Of a DNA stretch of 64,000 bases, positions 43,378 to 53,381 are shown piece by piece. How positions within the stretch are numbered: the first letter of the stretch is position 1; every line of letters begins with the position of its first letter. The notes under the pieces were generated by a model. The model ran no database searches. It was not told where the DNA came from and saw only the letters and a program-made list of their open reading frames with translations. The stretch covers positions 82,410-146,409 of the forward strand of contig JAQBXR010000004.1 of assembly GCA_027623295.1 (NCBI GenBank). Reading direction: 5' to 3'. The position numbers and the translations under genes are program-made. Origin of the DNA: Planctomycetota bacterium. GTDB taxonomy: Bacteria > Planctomycetota > UBA1135.

Positions 43378-44748
43378 TTAGACGAGGATGTCGTCTTGCT
43401 GCACCGCAGCTTCTAATTTGGCGATGGATGCATCGACCAAATCAGCTTCCAGCGCTTCGACCATGAGGCGTAAGCGTAATTCTGTACCGGAAAAGCGCAC
43501 CACAATGCGTCCGCGGTCGCCGAGTTCCTTTTCAAGTTCGGCGCAGGCAGCAAAAAGGGTAGGTAACTCTTCCAGCGGGACTCGCTTTTTCACTTCTAGG
43601 TTTACCAAGCGCTGGGGGAGGTCTTCATAACCCAGTGCAAAGTCGCTCGGTTCTTTGCCATCACGTGCGAGGCTTTGTAGCACACGCAGCAAAGTGTAAA
43701 TGCCATCGCCACGGTAGCCGTGATCCTCTCCGAACAGGATATGCCCGGACTTTTCACCGCCAAAGTTGAAGCCGCCTTCGCGCATTGCCGCGGCGACGTA
43801 TTTATCGCCGACTTGGGTGCGCAATAAAGTTGCGCCGACATCGTGCAAGCAACGCTCTAAAGCGAGATTACTCATGACGGTAGCCACCACGGTGTTGTGT
43901 TTCAGCTCTCCACGTTTTTGCATGGCAACGCCAAGGCCAGCAAGGATGGCATCGCCATCGAGTACGCGGCCTTTGCGGTCGACCAGCATGCACCGGTCGG
44001 CATCGCCGTCTAAGCTGAGACCTAAATCGCAACCCTTTTCAACCACAGCATGTGCGGCCACCTCGGGATGTAAGGCCCCGCAGCCATGGTTAATGTTTAG
44101 GCCATCGGGTTTGTCGTTGATGCAAATCGACTCCGCGCCAAAGGCATGCAGAATCCGCGGCGCCAGTTTCGATGCCGCGCCATTTGCGCAATCCACCAAG
44201 AAAGTTTTGCCTTCCAAACTCAAATCTGGGAAGGCTTCACTGCGCAACCACGCGATGTAATCTCCCAGCAGATTCTTGGTCCGTCGGATATCACCGACCT
44301 CCGATGCGGCCACCGGGTCCTCGGTTGACAACAATGCGGTTTCCAATTCCTGCTCGACCGCCTCGGATAACTTTGCTCCATGACGTCCAAGCAACTTAAT
44401 CCCGTTATCTGCTGCCGGGTTGTGCGATGCCGAAACCACCACTCCTGCTTGATATGGTCCGGCAAAAGTTAGGTAAGCCACGCTCGGTGTAGTCGCCAAT
44501 CCGAGGACATCGACATCGACGCCGCCTGCGGTCAAACCAGCTGCAACCGCAGCAACTAAGGTTTCCCCGCTTTCGCGACCATCGTGCCCAATCAGCACTT
44601 TCGGATGCGCATCTGCGTCTTCCGGCATGTCGAGGTGAATGCGTGCGGCAAGCATCAAGCCGAGTCGCTCTAGCAGCCCAGGTACAAGGGGATAGCTCCC
44701 GGCACGTCCACGGATTCCGTCGGTGCCGAATAGGGTTTGAGCGTTCAT
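43378..44748 (-). CDS. glmM: phosphoglucosamine mutase
   Basis: A 456-aa alpha-D-phosphohexomutase making glucosamine-1-phosphate for UDP-GlcNAc. The phosphoserine loop is VVSASHNPAADNGIKL, the Mg loop SLDGDADRCMLVD, the sugar loop FGGEKSGHILF, and the phosphate loop VRFSGTELRLRLMVE. The N-terminus LFGTDGIRGRAG is typical of GlmM. Its start overlaps the ybbR stop (ATGA). The cdaA-cdaR-glmM order matches the conserved Firmicutes operon, in which GlmM can bind and inhibit the cyclase. Confidence 0.96.
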   Translation of the reverse strand: MNAQTLFGTDGIRGRAGSYPLVPGLLERLGLMLAARIHLDMPEDADAHPKVLIGHDGRESGETLVAAVAAGLTAGGVDVDVLGLATTPSVAYLTFAGPYQAGVVVSASHNPAADNGIKLLGRHGAKLSEAVEQELETALLSTEDPVAASEVGDIRRTKNLLGDYIAWLRSEAFPDLSLEGKTFLVDCANGAASKLAPRILHAFGAESICINDKPDGLNINHGCGALHPEVAAHAVVEKGCDLGLSLDGDADRCMLVDRKGRVLDGDAILAGLGVAMQKRGELKHNTVVATVMSNLALERCLHDVGATLLRTQVGDKYVAAAMREGGFNFGGEKSGHILFGEDHGYRGDGIYTLLRVLQSLARDGKEPSDFALGYEDLPQRLVNLEVKKRVPLEELPTLFAACAELEKELGDRGRIVVRFSGTELRLRLMVEALEADLVDASIAKLEAAVQQDDILV

Positions 44749-45893
44749 GGATTGCGGGTGACGGTAACCGTCGCGGAAGCCGGATCCTCGGCGCGAATGA
44801 CCAAGTGTTGGCGGAAGAAGTGCTCTTCCTCTGGGTCATCGAAGTTGAACAAGTGCGCTCTAACCGGAAGTATAGTCCGGTCGAGCGAGTTCGCGTTGAG
44901 GGTGTTCATGGGGAGCAGTAATTCCACATGCGCTTCAATCCACTGCGCGTTAATCTCAATGTCTGTATCGACGTTGGGCAGTCCGGCAGTCCAGCGTGTG
45001 GGTTCATAGGCTTCCATGGTCCAGGGGCCGTTGGAGGCAAGGTCGTTGGCAGGCAATACAATCAAGTCGTCGGCGCTGGGCAGCCACGGGAAGGGGGCCA
45101 CCGGAAGAAAACGCACCGGCAACTCCAACAGGACTTGTTCTGGTTCCATGCTGATGCCACGTAAAGTCCATTCTTGGGCCAGGCGCAACGACTTGGTGAC
45201 ATTGTCTCGTTCGTTGCCGCTCAAAGTCACGCTCGCGAATAAGCCGGAGGACTCCCGGGTTCCATTTGCAGAGTGGGCGTCATTTATTTGCTCGTTTAGC
45301 TTTTGCATAGCGAGCTTGGGCCCGCTCAAGGTAATCTGATTCGGTATGAATCTTACGTCTTCTACTCTGGCTTCATGCGCATCAGATGGTTTGCCCACAA
45401 TCGTTACATCGTGGTCGTTTGGTGAAAGCGGCTGCGTGGCGATGCGCTGGAAGGTTAAGTTTTGCATCTGCTTCCCACCTTTGGCGCCGCTCAGCAAATA
45501 GGCCGCGTCAGACGGCCGCACCCAAGTGAAGTCCTCGGGCGAAATCGGATATTCTTTGATGTCTTGAAGCGGGTCGCCTTCGAAGGTTACCGAAATCGAA
45601 GCATTACATTGACGACTTTTGAAGTCGTTGAACTCCGAGTTGGTGCCATGCAAGGTAATCGGCATCGATGCTCCGGTAGGTGGGTCGGTGAGTACCCAGC
45701 CTGGTGGAACCTTGACCGACAAGATGAGATTGTTTTCTTCCGAGTCTTCCGAGTGACCCACCGAAAGTCTAAGGGCGACTTCCTGGTCGAAGGAAATCTG
45801 TCCGTCCACCCACGACCAAATCAAAAACGCAATGCCAACTGCGAGCAACTTGCGTCGCCAATCATGGAGCAAGAATCCTGTCAGCTTGTTCAT
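44745..45893 (-). CDS. YbbR-domain protein (CdaR-like regulator of the c-di-AMP cyclase)
   Basis: A 382-aa protein with one N-terminal TM (KLLAVGIAFLIWSWVDGQ, about residues 15-32) and an extracytoplasmic beta-rich part with several YbbR-type units (for example VEDVRFIPNQITLSGPKLAMQKLNE). In Firmicutes CdaR binds and modulates CdaA from outside the membrane. The gene overlaps cdaA by one base (TAATG) and glmM by four (ATGA), so the three are translationally coupled. Confidence 0.85.
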   Translation of the reverse strand: MNKLTGFLLHDWRRKLLAVGIAFLIWSWVDGQISFDQEVALRLSVGHSEDSEENNLILSVKVPPGWVLTDPPTGASMPITLHGTNSEFNDFKSRQCNASISVTFEGDPLQDIKEYPISPEDFTWVRPSDAAYLLSGAKGGKQMQNLTFQRIATQPLSPNDHDVTIVGKPSDAHEARVEDVRFIPNQITLSGPKLAMQKLNEQINDAHSANGTRESSGLFASVTLSGNERDNVTKSLRLAQEWTLRGISMEPEQVLLELPVRFLPVAPFPWLPSADDLIVLPANDLASNGPWTMEAYEPTRWTAGLPNVDTDIEINAQWIEAHVELLLPMNTLNANSLDRTILPVRAHLFNFDDPEEEHFFRQHLVIRAEDPASATVTVTRNP

Positions 45894-46723
45894 TATTTGA
45901 CATCCTCAGGAGAGCCGCCGGCTTGAATTGCTTCCGCTACTTTGGACTCGGTTTTGAGTAACTCCGAAAGGCGCCTTTCCAGTTGGTCGTGCCCAATGGG
46001 CTTATGTAACACTCCATCGGCTGCAATACCGATTTCGCCAGACTCCTCACTGATGATGAGTACCACTGCATCGGTGCGTTCAGACAGACCAATCGCCGCG
46101 CGATGACGGGTGCCAAGACGTCGAGCAATGCTTGGGTTGTTGGTGAGTGGGAACACGCAACTTGCAGCGGTGATCCGTTTACCTTTCACCACTACGCCGC
46201 CATCGTGCAAGGGACCGCCATCGAAGAAGATGGTTTCGAGCAAGATGGGGGAAATGGGGAGATCCAGGCTGACCGCACCATCGGAAAAAGGTTTCAACGA
46301 AATGTTGCGCTCAAAGGCCAACAACGCGCCGGTGCGTAGGTTGGCCAATCGTTTGGCAGTGGTCACAATCTTGTTGAGCTCGGTTGGGGATTCGGCGGTG
46401 TTGTTGCCGAAACGCAATAAGCCACTTTGGCCGAAGCGACTAATGCCTTGGCGAATCTCCTCTTGGAAAATAATCACCACGATCAACGCGAAGTAAGGTG
46501 TGACCTTCTCCAAGATGAACTTGATCACGGCAACCCCGCCCGGCGCAAAGCGGTCAAGCAAAGCAACACTCACCAAAGCAATAATGGTGAAGGTGAACAA
46601 GCCGCGCAGGACACCCACACCACGGGTGCTACGGATGAAGCGTAAAATGCCATAAATCGCCGAGGTAAGAAGCAGGACTTCAAAGGCATCGGTGAAATGG
46701 AATCCGCTTAGGTCGAGGGGCAT
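45893..46723 (-). CDS. cdaA: membrane diadenylate cyclase CdaA (c-di-AMP synthase)
   Basis: A 276-aa protein with three N-terminal TM segments (about 10-95) and a DisA_N diadenylate cyclase domain. The catalytic motifs are GGPLHDGGVVV (the usual DGA is DGG here) and LGTRHRAAIGLSE (RHR). It makes c-di-AMP from two ATP and would control osmolyte and cell-wall homeostasis. Its 5' end overlaps the folP 3' end by 16 nt and its 3' end overlaps ybbR by one base. The C-terminus carries a charged helical tail. Confidence 0.94.
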   Translation of the reverse strand: MPLDLSGFHFTDAFEVLLLTSAIYGILRFIRSTRGVGVLRGLFTFTIIALVSVALLDRFAPGGVAVIKFILEKVTPYFALIVVIIFQEEIRQGISRFGQSGLLRFGNNTAESPTELNKIVTTAKRLANLRTGALLAFERNISLKPFSDGAVSLDLPISPILLETIFFDGGPLHDGGVVVKGKRITAASCVFPLTNNPSIARRLGTRHRAAIGLSERTDAVVLIISEESGEIGIAADGVLHKPIGHDQLERRLSELLKTESKVAEAIQAGGSPEDVK

Positions 46724-47826
46724 GGCACCTCAGCGGGTTTAGGCTTTGCGCAGGCGGCTGCGACCTTCATGGCATCGACCGATTTGCCGCCGCGATGCAT
46801 ACGCACATACTCCGCGCCTTGGGCAGCGCAAAGGGCCGCAGCACCAGCGGTTCCGCCATCGCGTTGATGGGGTGGGGCACCTGGAAGCAAATGGGTCATG
46901 AAGGATTTGCGCGAAGGACCAGCTAGCAGCGGGAAGCCTAAGGCTCTGAAGCAACCAAACTTAGCGATAAGCTCTTGCGATTGGAAAGCGTCTTTGGCAA
47001 ATCCAATGCCCGGATCCAAAATGATTTGTTCTGGAGCCATGCCCGCGGCCAGGGCGTTTTGCACCATGGCCATGAGCTCATCGAAAACTTCCCCACGTAA
47101 ATGCAGGTATTGGGTCTGCTTTTGCATGGTGGCCGGAGTGCCGCGCATGTGCATGAGCACCGTTTCGCAGCCGTTTTCCGCGAGTAGGGGAGCCATGTCT
47201 GGATCGGACAGACCGGAGACATCGTTAATCATGCTGGCCCCTGCGTGCAGGCAGCGAGCAGCGACATCGGCCGAGCGGGTGTCGATGGACAGCGGGGTTT
47301 GGAGCGGGAGTAAAGACTCCAAGACGGGCATGATGCGTTGCAGTTGTTCGTTTGCAGAAACACGTTGCGCGCCAGGACGAGTACTTTCTGCGCCTAGGTC
47401 TAAGATATCAGCTTGTTCGGCGAGCAGGCATTGGGCGTGATAAAGCGGGCCCATGGTGCCACCGCTGAAAGTCCCACCATCGGAAAAGGAATCCGGTGTG
47501 AGATTCAAAATGGCCATGAACTTGGGAGCCTTGGTGGGGCGAGCCATAGCAGTGCGCGCAGCACCCAAACGGGAGGCAATCCACAGCGCGCGGTAGGCTG
47601 GATCGAGGACATCGCCCTCGGGTAAGGGCGGCAAGAGATCTTTCAAGCCGTGAATCGCATAGCTGGCGGATCCGTCGGCCAAGGATCCCAAGCTTTCCAC
47701 GCCAAACTCGCGCAGCGCAGACTTGCAGGAAGCACTCTTTGCAGCGGGCGCACGCCAACAACCCTCACCCAAAGGAAAGGCATGGTGTGGCATAGCCGCC
47801 CCCGGAAGCTCCCAAGGCTCCAACAT
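46708..47826 (-). CDS. folP: dihydropteroate synthase with N-terminal extension
   Basis: A 372-aa DHPS condensing pABA with dihydropterin pyrophosphate. The TIM-barrel core begins at about residue 112 with FMAILNLTPDSFSDGG. Then come DLGAESTRPGAQ, SIDTRSADVA, INDVSGL and DPGIGFAKD. About 110 residues precede the core; the first part (WELPGAAMPHHAFPLGEGCW) is not a known DHPS element. The start is ATG 47826, 7 nt from a TAAACT box; a frame to 47859 would overlap that box. It leads the cdaA/glmM operon, 40 nt downstream of ftsH. Confidence 0.92.
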   Translation of the reverse strand: MLEPWELPGAAMPHHAFPLGEGCWRAPAAKSASCKSALREFGVESLGSLADGSASYAIHGLKDLLPPLPEGDVLDPAYRALWIASRLGAARTAMARPTKAPKFMAILNLTPDSFSDGGTFSGGTMGPLYHAQCLLAEQADILDLGAESTRPGAQRVSANEQLQRIMPVLESLLPLQTPLSIDTRSADVAARCLHAGASMINDVSGLSDPDMAPLLAENGCETVLMHMRGTPATMQKQTQYLHLRGEVFDELMAMVQNALAAGMAPEQIILDPGIGFAKDAFQSQELIAKFGCFRALGFPLLAGPSRKSFMTHLLPGAPPHQRDGGTAGAAALCAAQGAEYVRMHRGGKSVDAMKVAAACAKPKPAEVPCPST

Positions 47827-47833
47827 GGGTCTC

Positions 47834-47839
47834 AGTTTA
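47834..47839 (-). promoter_or_regulatory. -10 box (TAAACT) of the folP-cdaA-ybbR-glmM-tsaB operon
   Basis: On the minus strand TAAACT, 7 nt, then the folP ATG. It lies in the 39-nt gap after ftsH and predicts a near-leaderless operon transcript separate from ftsH. Confidence 0.5.
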
Positions 47840-47865
47840 GCACCAAAAGGCCGGCGCAAGCGTGG

Positions 47866-50127
47866 TTAAGCCGTAGGCTCTTCGTTCGAGGGAGGGTTGC
47901 CCGGCATCGGAGGAGGCGTTTTGCGCTCTTCTCCAGTGACAGGTTCTCCAATTGGGTGTAAATCCTCAACCGCGGTGCCATCGACAAGTTGCTTGAACTC
48001 TTCCTTGGAAATGTTCTCGTAGCGAATCAGTGCCTGGGCAACGCGTTCCATGAGCGGTCGGTTCTCTTCAAGAACCGTTAGTGCACGTTGGTGCTGCTCA
48101 GCGAGGATCTCGCCCACTTCTTCGTCGATGATTTTGGCTGTAATCTGAGAATGCTCTTTGCCAGCACCGTATTCCGAACCCAAGAAGTTGTTCCCACTCT
48201 TCTCGCCAAAGCACACTGGGCCAAGCTTCTTGCTCATGCCCCAATGGGTAATCATGCGGCGGGCAAGATCGGTGGCACGCTCAATGTCGTTCGACGCGCC
48301 GGTGGTGATGTCTTCCAAGAAGGCTTCCTCAGCAACTCGGCCACCGTAAAGCGTGCAAATTTCGTCCAACAAGCGATTGTAGGACCAATGCATCCGGTCC
48401 TTTTCCGGGAGGAACATGGTCGCACCAAGCGCCATGCCACGCGGAATGATGGTGATCTTGTGTACTGGATCGGTGTGCTTCATGAACACGTTGACCACAG
48501 CGTGTCCCGCTTCGTGATAAGCAGTAATGCGCTTGTCCTCCTCCTCCATGACCGCCGACTTTTTCTGGCGGCCAAAGCGCACTTTGTCGCGCGCTTCTTC
48601 GAGGTCATCTTGGGTCACCCAAAGGTGCTCGCGGAGGGCGGCAAGGATCGCAGCTTCGTTGGTTAGAGCAGCAAGTTCTGCTCCGGAGAATCCAGGAGTT
48701 CCACGCGCGATGACCTCCAAATTCACACTTGGATCAATTTTTACTTTGCGCGTATGGACCGCGAGAATCTTCTCGCGTCCCTTGACATCCGGCAGGTCAA
48801 TCGTGACTTGACGATCAAAACGGCCGGGGCGTAGCAGGGCGTTGTCCAGCACATCTGGGCGGTTGGTCGCGGCAATGACAATCACCCGGTCATCCGAGCT
48901 AAAACCGTCCATTTCCACGAGAATCGCGTTCAAGGTCTGTTCGCGTTCATCGTTACCGCCGCCCATGCCTGAGCCACGCTTACGTCCGACGGCATCAATC
49001 TCATCTAAAAAGATAATGCACGGCGCCTCCTTACGTGCGCCTTCAAACAGGTCACGTACGCGGCTTGCACCAACACCCACGAACATCTCTACGAAGTCAG
49101 AACCGCTGATAGAGATAAACGGAACACCGGCCTCGCCGGCGATGGCTTTGGCGAGCAAAGTCTTTCCGGTTCCGGGAGGGCCCACCAACATAACGCCGCG
49201 TGGAATGTGACCACCAAGGCGGGTGAACTTCTCAGGGAACTTAAGGAACTCGGTGATTTCCTCAACTTCATCGAGGGCTTCTTCGATGCCAGCGACATCG
49301 TCAAAAGTCACTCCGGTGCGGTTTTCCTTATTGTAAACCTTGGCGCGAGATTTACCAAAGTTCAGCAAGCCTTGTCCCTGGCCCTTCATCTGGCGCATAA
49401 ACAGGAACCAGAACAACACCAAGAACAGCAGAATCGGGCCGAAGCTCATCAACAGGGTGGTCAAGCCGCTGGTCTTTTCGGTGGACAATCCCTTGGTGGT
49501 ATCAAAGGTCAATCCTTCAGCGAGGGGCACCCGGTTCTCAGGACGGGTTTGGGCAGCTTCAAAAGCGGCGACTACTGCGGCTAAGTCAAAGGAGCTGTCA
49601 TCGGAGGTCGTGCCATCAATCTCGGCGTAGTGAATGCCCGAAGCGTCCGCGTAATCGAGGAAAAAGCGTTGGCGTTCCACCACTTGGCTCTCCTCGTTTT
49701 CCGGATCGACTCTTAGGCGAATCCTGAGCGGATAACCCTTGAGTGGGGTGAGGCTGCCATCGGCAATGCGCGTGGTGAGCTCCTCAATCCCAATGGATTG
49801 GGATTTGGTTAAACCCTTCGCGAGCACTTGGCGGACGTCACCCCAGACCATGCGTGCGTCAGGCACCGCAACGATGTCTTTCCTTTCCGAACCATCCAGC
49901 TTGACGTGGAACGCCTTCGCCGTGTCGGAAATTGCAACACTCTCGACCTTGCCAGCGTAGAGGTTTACCCAAAGCTGATCCATGGTCATAGGGGTCGCTT
50001 GAGAGCTGCCACCAAATACGGCGAGCAGAATTAATACACCAACAAGCAGGATGACGAACAGGCCGCTATTATTGCGTTTTGGTGCCTCTTTTGGGTCCTG
50101 GGTGGGTTCAGGTTTTTCTGGATTCAT
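47866..50127 (-). CDS. ftsH: ATP-dependent zinc metalloprotease FtsH
   Basis: A 753-aa inner-membrane AAA+ protease. TM1 is at about 19-39 and TM2 at about 225-245 ([19 protein letters not shown]), with a periplasmic region between them that is longer than in E. coli FtsH. Walker [17 protein letters not shown] is near residue 320, then Walker [12 protein letters not shown], the SRH with [20 protein letters not shown], and the zinc site HEAGH near 540. The C-terminal tail is Pro-rich. It degrades misfolded membrane proteins and some cytosolic regulators. Divergent from the CopD-like gene across 207 bp. Confidence 0.97.
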   Translation of the reverse strand: MNPEKPEPTQDPKEAPKRNNSGLFVILLVGVLILLAVFGGSSQATPMTMDQLWVNLYAGKVESVAISDTAKAFHVKLDGSERKDIVAVPDARMVWGDVRQVLAKGLTKSQSIGIEELTTRIADGSLTPLKGYPLRIRLRVDPENEESQVVERQRFFLDYADASGIHYAEIDGTTSDDSSFDLAAVVAAFEAAQTRPENRVPLAEGLTFDTTKGLSTEKTSGLTTLLMSFGPILLFLVLFWFLFMRQMKGQGQGLLNFGKSRAKVYNKENRTGVTFDDVAGIEEALDEVEEITEFLKFPEKFTRLGGHIPRGVMLVGPPGTGKTLLAKAIAGEAGVPFISISGSDFVEMFVGVGASRVRDLFEGARKEAPCIIFLDEIDAVGRKRGSGMGGGNDEREQTLNAILVEMDGFSSDDRVIVIAATNRPDVLDNALLRPGRFDRQVTIDLPDVKGREKILAVHTRKVKIDPSVNLEVIARGTPGFSGAELAALTNEAAILAALREHLWVTQDDLEEARDKVRFGRQKKSAVMEEEDKRITAYHEAGHAVVNVFMKHTDPVHKITIIPRGMALGATMFLPEKDRMHWSYNRLLDEICTLYGGRVAEEAFLEDITTGASNDIERATDLARRMITHWGMSKKLGPVCFGEKSGNNFLGSEYGAGKEHSQITAKIIDEEVGEILAEQHQRALTVLEENRPLMERVAQALIRYENISKEEFKQLVDGTAVEDLHPIGEPVTGEERKTPPPMPGNPPSNEEPTA

Positions 50128-50334
50128 GAATGAGGCGCGGACTCCAGGGGAGTAAAGAGGGAGTCCAATGACAACCAGACCTATTTAGGACTGAACTCGT
50201 CGTTTACCAGGGCTTTCCACCCATTGGGGAGGATGGCGCCAGGCTAGTGGGGACATGATACAGGAAGTGCCTCCCGTGCCGAGTCTAGGAGCAAAACTCC
50301 GCTATCCTTTCGAAGTCTTAAACCCACTTCGATC

Positions 50335-50796
50335 ATGCCAATTCATTCCATCCTCCTTGCTTTCCACGTTTTAGGCGCTTGCATCTGGTTTGGTGGGCAC
50401 GTGGTGCTCTCTTTTGTCATTCTTCCAAAAGCGAAAAAGGACAAAAACCCTGGGTTGGTGGTCGATTTTGAGAGTCGGTTTGGCAAAATTGGCATGCCGG
50501 CCTTGCTCGTGCAAATCATCACGGGCCCGATGCTCGCGACCCGTTTTGTGCCTGATCCAGGAGATTGGTTCCTGTGGCAGAACTCAAACCAGGACCATAT
50601 TGCGAGTAAGTTGATCATGTTGGCCATAATTGTGGTGCTTGCCATAGTCATGAAGCGCAAAGTGCTCCCTAGGCTGAAGGCTGAGGAGGATGGCGCCTTG
50701 AAAAGCGCAGCCAAGTATGTGCACACGGTAACCTTCTTGAGTTTCATGTTGGTGTTTACCGGCTTGGATATCCACACTCTTGGTTTCGCGTATTAG
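50335..50796 (+). CDS. four-TM membrane protein, CopD-like
   Basis: A 153-aa integral membrane protein with four hydrophobic segments (about 5-28, 55-72, 92-108 and 130-150). The first, HSILLAFHVLGACIWFGGHVVLSFVILP, with His on helix 1 followed by W-GG-H, resembles the CopD/DUF2269-like group thought to bind copper or haem. No cop genes adjoin it. The function is not known. The next gene (pstS) begins 32 nt later, so weak co-transcription is possible. Confidence 0.65.
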   Translation: MPIHSILLAFHVLGACIWFGGHVVLSFVILPKAKKDKNPGLVVDFESRFGKIGMPALLVQIITGPMLATRFVPDPGDWFLWQNSNQDHIASKLIMLAIIVVLAIVMKRKVLPRLKAEEDGALKSAAKYVHTVTFLSFMLVFTGLDIHTLGFAY

Positions 50797-50828
50797 AAGG
50801 CGAGATTTTTCTTGTCACAATAAGGACC

Positions 50829-51707
50829 ATGAGAACGAACTCAGGCTCTATGTCGGAATCCCCATCTCCCTCATCCCCATCTCCCTCATTGGCGCCGTGG
50901 CTTTTGTTCAGCCTTTTGGGCTTGCTGTCCTGCCTCTCCTGTACCAAGGCCGATGGCACTGGTTCTTCCCGTTTAGTGGTGACCGGTTCGAGCACCTTGG
51001 CCCCCTTGTTGGCCGACCTGGCTGCAAGTTACGAGCGTTTGCACCCGGAGGTGCGCATCGATGTGCAAAGTGGGGGATCCGGGCGTGGAATTGCCGATGC
51101 GCGCTCAGGTGTCGCAGATTTTGGCATGGTGTCGCGGGATTTGTACACCGAAGAAGGAGACCTCAAGGCTTGGACTTTAGCGCGCGATGGCGTGGGGCTT
51201 TTGGTGCACGAGGAAAACCCCATACCTGCATTGACCTCGAATCAAGTGCGCGCGATTTATCGTGGGGAGATCACCGATTGGTCCCAACTTGGAGGCGCCG
51301 CTGGGCGTATTACCGTGGTGCATAAGGCGGAAGGCCGCGCCACCCTGCAAGTGTTCTTGGATTACTTTGGTTTGAAAAACCCAGAAATCCATGCCGACAT
51401 TATTGCCGGCGAAAATGAGCATGCGATTAAGACCATTGCCGGAGACCGTCGCGCTCTAGGCTATGTTTCGATAGGCACTGCAGAAGAAGACATTTTGCAC
51501 GGTATTTCGGTACGTTTAGTCGATCTAGACGGTGTTCCAGCAAGTTCCGAGGAAGTGGCTGCGGGGCGTTTTCCCATGACAAGGGCGTTAAACTTGGTCG
51601 CTCCTGAGTCGCCGCATGGAGTGGCTGCCGATTTCTTGCTCTACGTCATGTCTTCCGAGGCCAACGATCAGATACGTGCGTTTTCCTTTACGCCGCTCAC
51701 ACCTTGA
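50829..51707 (+). CDS. pstS: phosphate ABC transporter substrate-binding lipoprotein
   Basis: A 292-aa PstS-type protein. The signal region (WLLFSLLGLLSCLSC, Cys about 41) predicts a lipoprotein, with an unusually Ser/Pro-rich 20-residue start before the hydrophobic core. The phosphate-binding motif TGSSTLAPLL and the GSGRGIADARSG loop are present, as are the later GYVSIG and VHKAEGRATLQVF segments. It delivers phosphate to PstCA. A 15-bp tandem duplication encodes the Ser/Pro stretch. The next three genes overlap in order pstC, pstA, pstB. No phoU follows. Confidence 0.9.
   Translation: MRTNSGSMSESPSPSSPSPSLAPWLLFSLLGLLSCLSCTKADGTGSSRLVVTGSSTLAPLLADLAASYERLHPEVRIDVQSGGSGRGIADARSGVADFGMVSRDLYTEEGDLKAWTLARDGVGLLVHEENPIPALTSNQVRAIYRGEITDWSQLGGAAGRITVVHKAEGRATLQVFLDYFGLKNPEIHADIIAGENEHAIKTIAGDRRALGYVSIGTAEEDILHGISVRLVDLDGVPASSEEVAAGRFPMTRALNLVAPESPHGVAADFLLYVMSSEANDQIRAFSFTPLTP
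50860..50889 (+). repeat. 15-bp tandem duplication in the pstS leader region
   Basis: CCCCATCTCCCTCAT occurs twice back to back (50860-50874, 50875-50889). It stays in frame and encodes the repeated Ser-Pro-Ser-Pro-Ser pattern ahead of the signal peptide core. Confidence 0.9.
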
Positions 51708-52539
51708 TCGCGTTTTACGCGGTGGATTGATTGCTGCGGCGGTTGCTGCGGGATCGATTTTCTTATTGGTTTTTCTCTTTCTGTTGAAGGAAGCGGGTCC
51801 GTCATTTTCAAATCCTGGGCCGAAGGCTATGTTGACTGACGCGGATTGGTATCCGACGACGGGCTCCTTTGGCATGCTTCCTATGTTGCTCGCAACTCTA
51901 GCCACAGCCTTTGGCGGGTTGCTGTTGGCGGTTCCGGTGGGGGTAGGCGCTGCCGTTTTTGCGCGTTACTTTGCGCCTAGGTTTTTGGCTCCTCTATTGC
52001 GTCGCCTGATGGAGTTGTTGGCGGGCATTCCCTCGGTGGTGTTTGGTTTGTGGGGTTTGCTCGTGCTGGTCCCGGGCATTTCAGAAAGCTTGGGTGGCCC
52101 TGGTCAAAGTCTATTGGCGGCCACTTTGGTTTTAGCCTTAATGATTGTGCCCACCATTGCGCTTACCGCCGATGCTGCTCTCCGCGCGGTTCCATCTACG
52201 GTTTTATTAGGCGCTACTGCCCTCGGTTTGTCACGAGGCTCGGTGGTCCGACGTGTAGCTTTGCCCACTGCTGCAGCAGGCATTCGTTCTGGCATCTTGC
52301 TCGCGTTGGCGCGTGGTCTCGGCGAAACCATGGCGGTACTCATGATTGCGGGCAACAAAGTGCAGGCGCCTTATGACTTGTTGCAACCGGTACGGACCTT
52401 AAGCGCGAACCTTGCACTGGAATTAGGTTATGCCAGCGAGGCACATCGGTCGGTGCTCTTTTTCGGCGGCTTATTGCTCACCACAACGGTCCTCCTTTCC
52501 CTAATGCCGCGCTTTTTAGCCCGCGAGGGGACCTTATGA
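51676..52539 (+). CDS. pstC: phosphate ABC transporter permease PstC
   Basis: A 287-aa permease with about six TM segments. The EAA-like loop is GATALGLSRGSVVRRVALPTAAAGI followed by GLGETMAVLMIAG, as in PstC. The start is taken as GTG 51676, overlapping pstS by 32 nt; no ATG gives a sensible beginning closer to the first TM, and ATG 51616 would lie deep inside pstS. The N-terminal cytoplasmic part is shorter than in E. coli. The pstA ATG overlaps its stop. Confidence 0.85.
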   Translation: MRFPLRRSHLDRVLRGGLIAAAVAAGSIFLLVFLFLLKEAGPSFSNPGPKAMLTDADWYPTTGSFGMLPMLLATLATAFGGLLLAVPVGVGAAVFARYFAPRFLAPLLRRLMELLAGIPSVVFGLWGLLVLVPGISESLGGPGQSLLAATLVLALMIVPTIALTADAALRAVPSTVLLGATALGLSRGSVVRRVALPTAAAGIRSGILLALARGLGETMAVLMIAGNKVQAPYDLLQPVRTLSANLALELGYASEAHRSVLFFGGLLLTTTVLLSLMPRFLAREGTL

Positions 52540-53381
52540 ACCGATGGCTTCCACGCGGCCGATGGGTTGTCGCGGCCTCCGCATTTTGCGCTCTATTCGT
52601 TGTAGGCACCCTTGGCTGGGTCCTTTGCGATGTCATCTACCACGGCGTACCACAGTGGAGTTGGGAGTATTTCACCACGAATCCTCAACACGCTGGACGC
52701 GAAGGTGGCATCGCACCCATATTAGTTTCCACGGTGCTGGTGCTCGGCGTTTGCTTGGCCACGGCACTCCCGATTGGTATCGGTTGTGCCTTATTCCTCA
52801 GCGAAAGCCAACTCGCACAAGGGCCTGGCGGCCGCATCGTCCGCGCATCGCTCGATGCCACTGCCGCGGTGCCATCCATCGTGTTTGGCCTTTTCGGCAA
52901 CGCCTTTTTCTCGCACTTTTTGGGCATGGGTTTTTCCCTGTGGGCCGGCGGCCTGACCTTGGCATGCATGGTGCTGCCGCTTTTAATCCGCAGTAGCGAA
53001 GCTGCTCTACGTGCAGTACCGGCTGACATTCGCTTAGGCGCAGCAGCCTTAGGTTTATCGCGCACCACCACCATTCATCGCTTACTCCTTCCGGCGGCGG
53101 CGCCCGGGATTGCGGTAGGCTTGGTGCTTGGCATTGGTCGTGCTATCGCAGAAACGGCCGCCTTGCTGTTTACTGCCGGGTACGTCATGCGCATGCCCAG
53201 CGGATTAGAAGATTCGGGGCGCTCGCTTGCGGTGCACATTTACGATCTCGCCATGAACGTGCCTGCCGGCGACGTGCGCGCCTATGCTGCAGCTGCCACT
53301 TTGGTCATACTTTTGCTCATACTCAATAGTCTCACTGCAATGCTTACCGGATCCAGCGCGAAAACGGAGATCCGGCTGTGA
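52536..53381 (+). CDS. pstA: phosphate ABC transporter permease PstA
   Basis: A 281-aa permease with six TM segments and the coupling loop GAAALGLSRTTTIHRLLLPAAAPGI followed by GIGRAIAETAALLFTAGY. The YEFFTTNPQ-like segment (WEYFTTNPQHAGREGGI) in the first periplasmic loop is typical of PstA. It pairs with PstC to form the channel. It starts at ATG 52536 (ATGA overlap with pstC) and ends by a GTGA overlap with pstB. Confidence 0.92.
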   Translation: MNRWLPRGRWVVAASAFCALFVVGTLGWVLCDVIYHGVPQWSWEYFTTNPQHAGREGGIAPILVSTVLVLGVCLATALPIGIGCALFLSESQLAQGPGGRIVRASLDATAAVPSIVFGLFGNAFFSHFLGMGFSLWAGGLTLACMVLPLLIRSSEAALRAVPADIRLGAAALGLSRTTTIHRLLLPAAAPGIAVGLVLGIGRAIAETAALLFTAGYVMRMPSGLEDSGRSLAVHIYDLAMNVPAGDVRAYAAAATLVILLLILNSLTAMLTGSSAKTEIRL

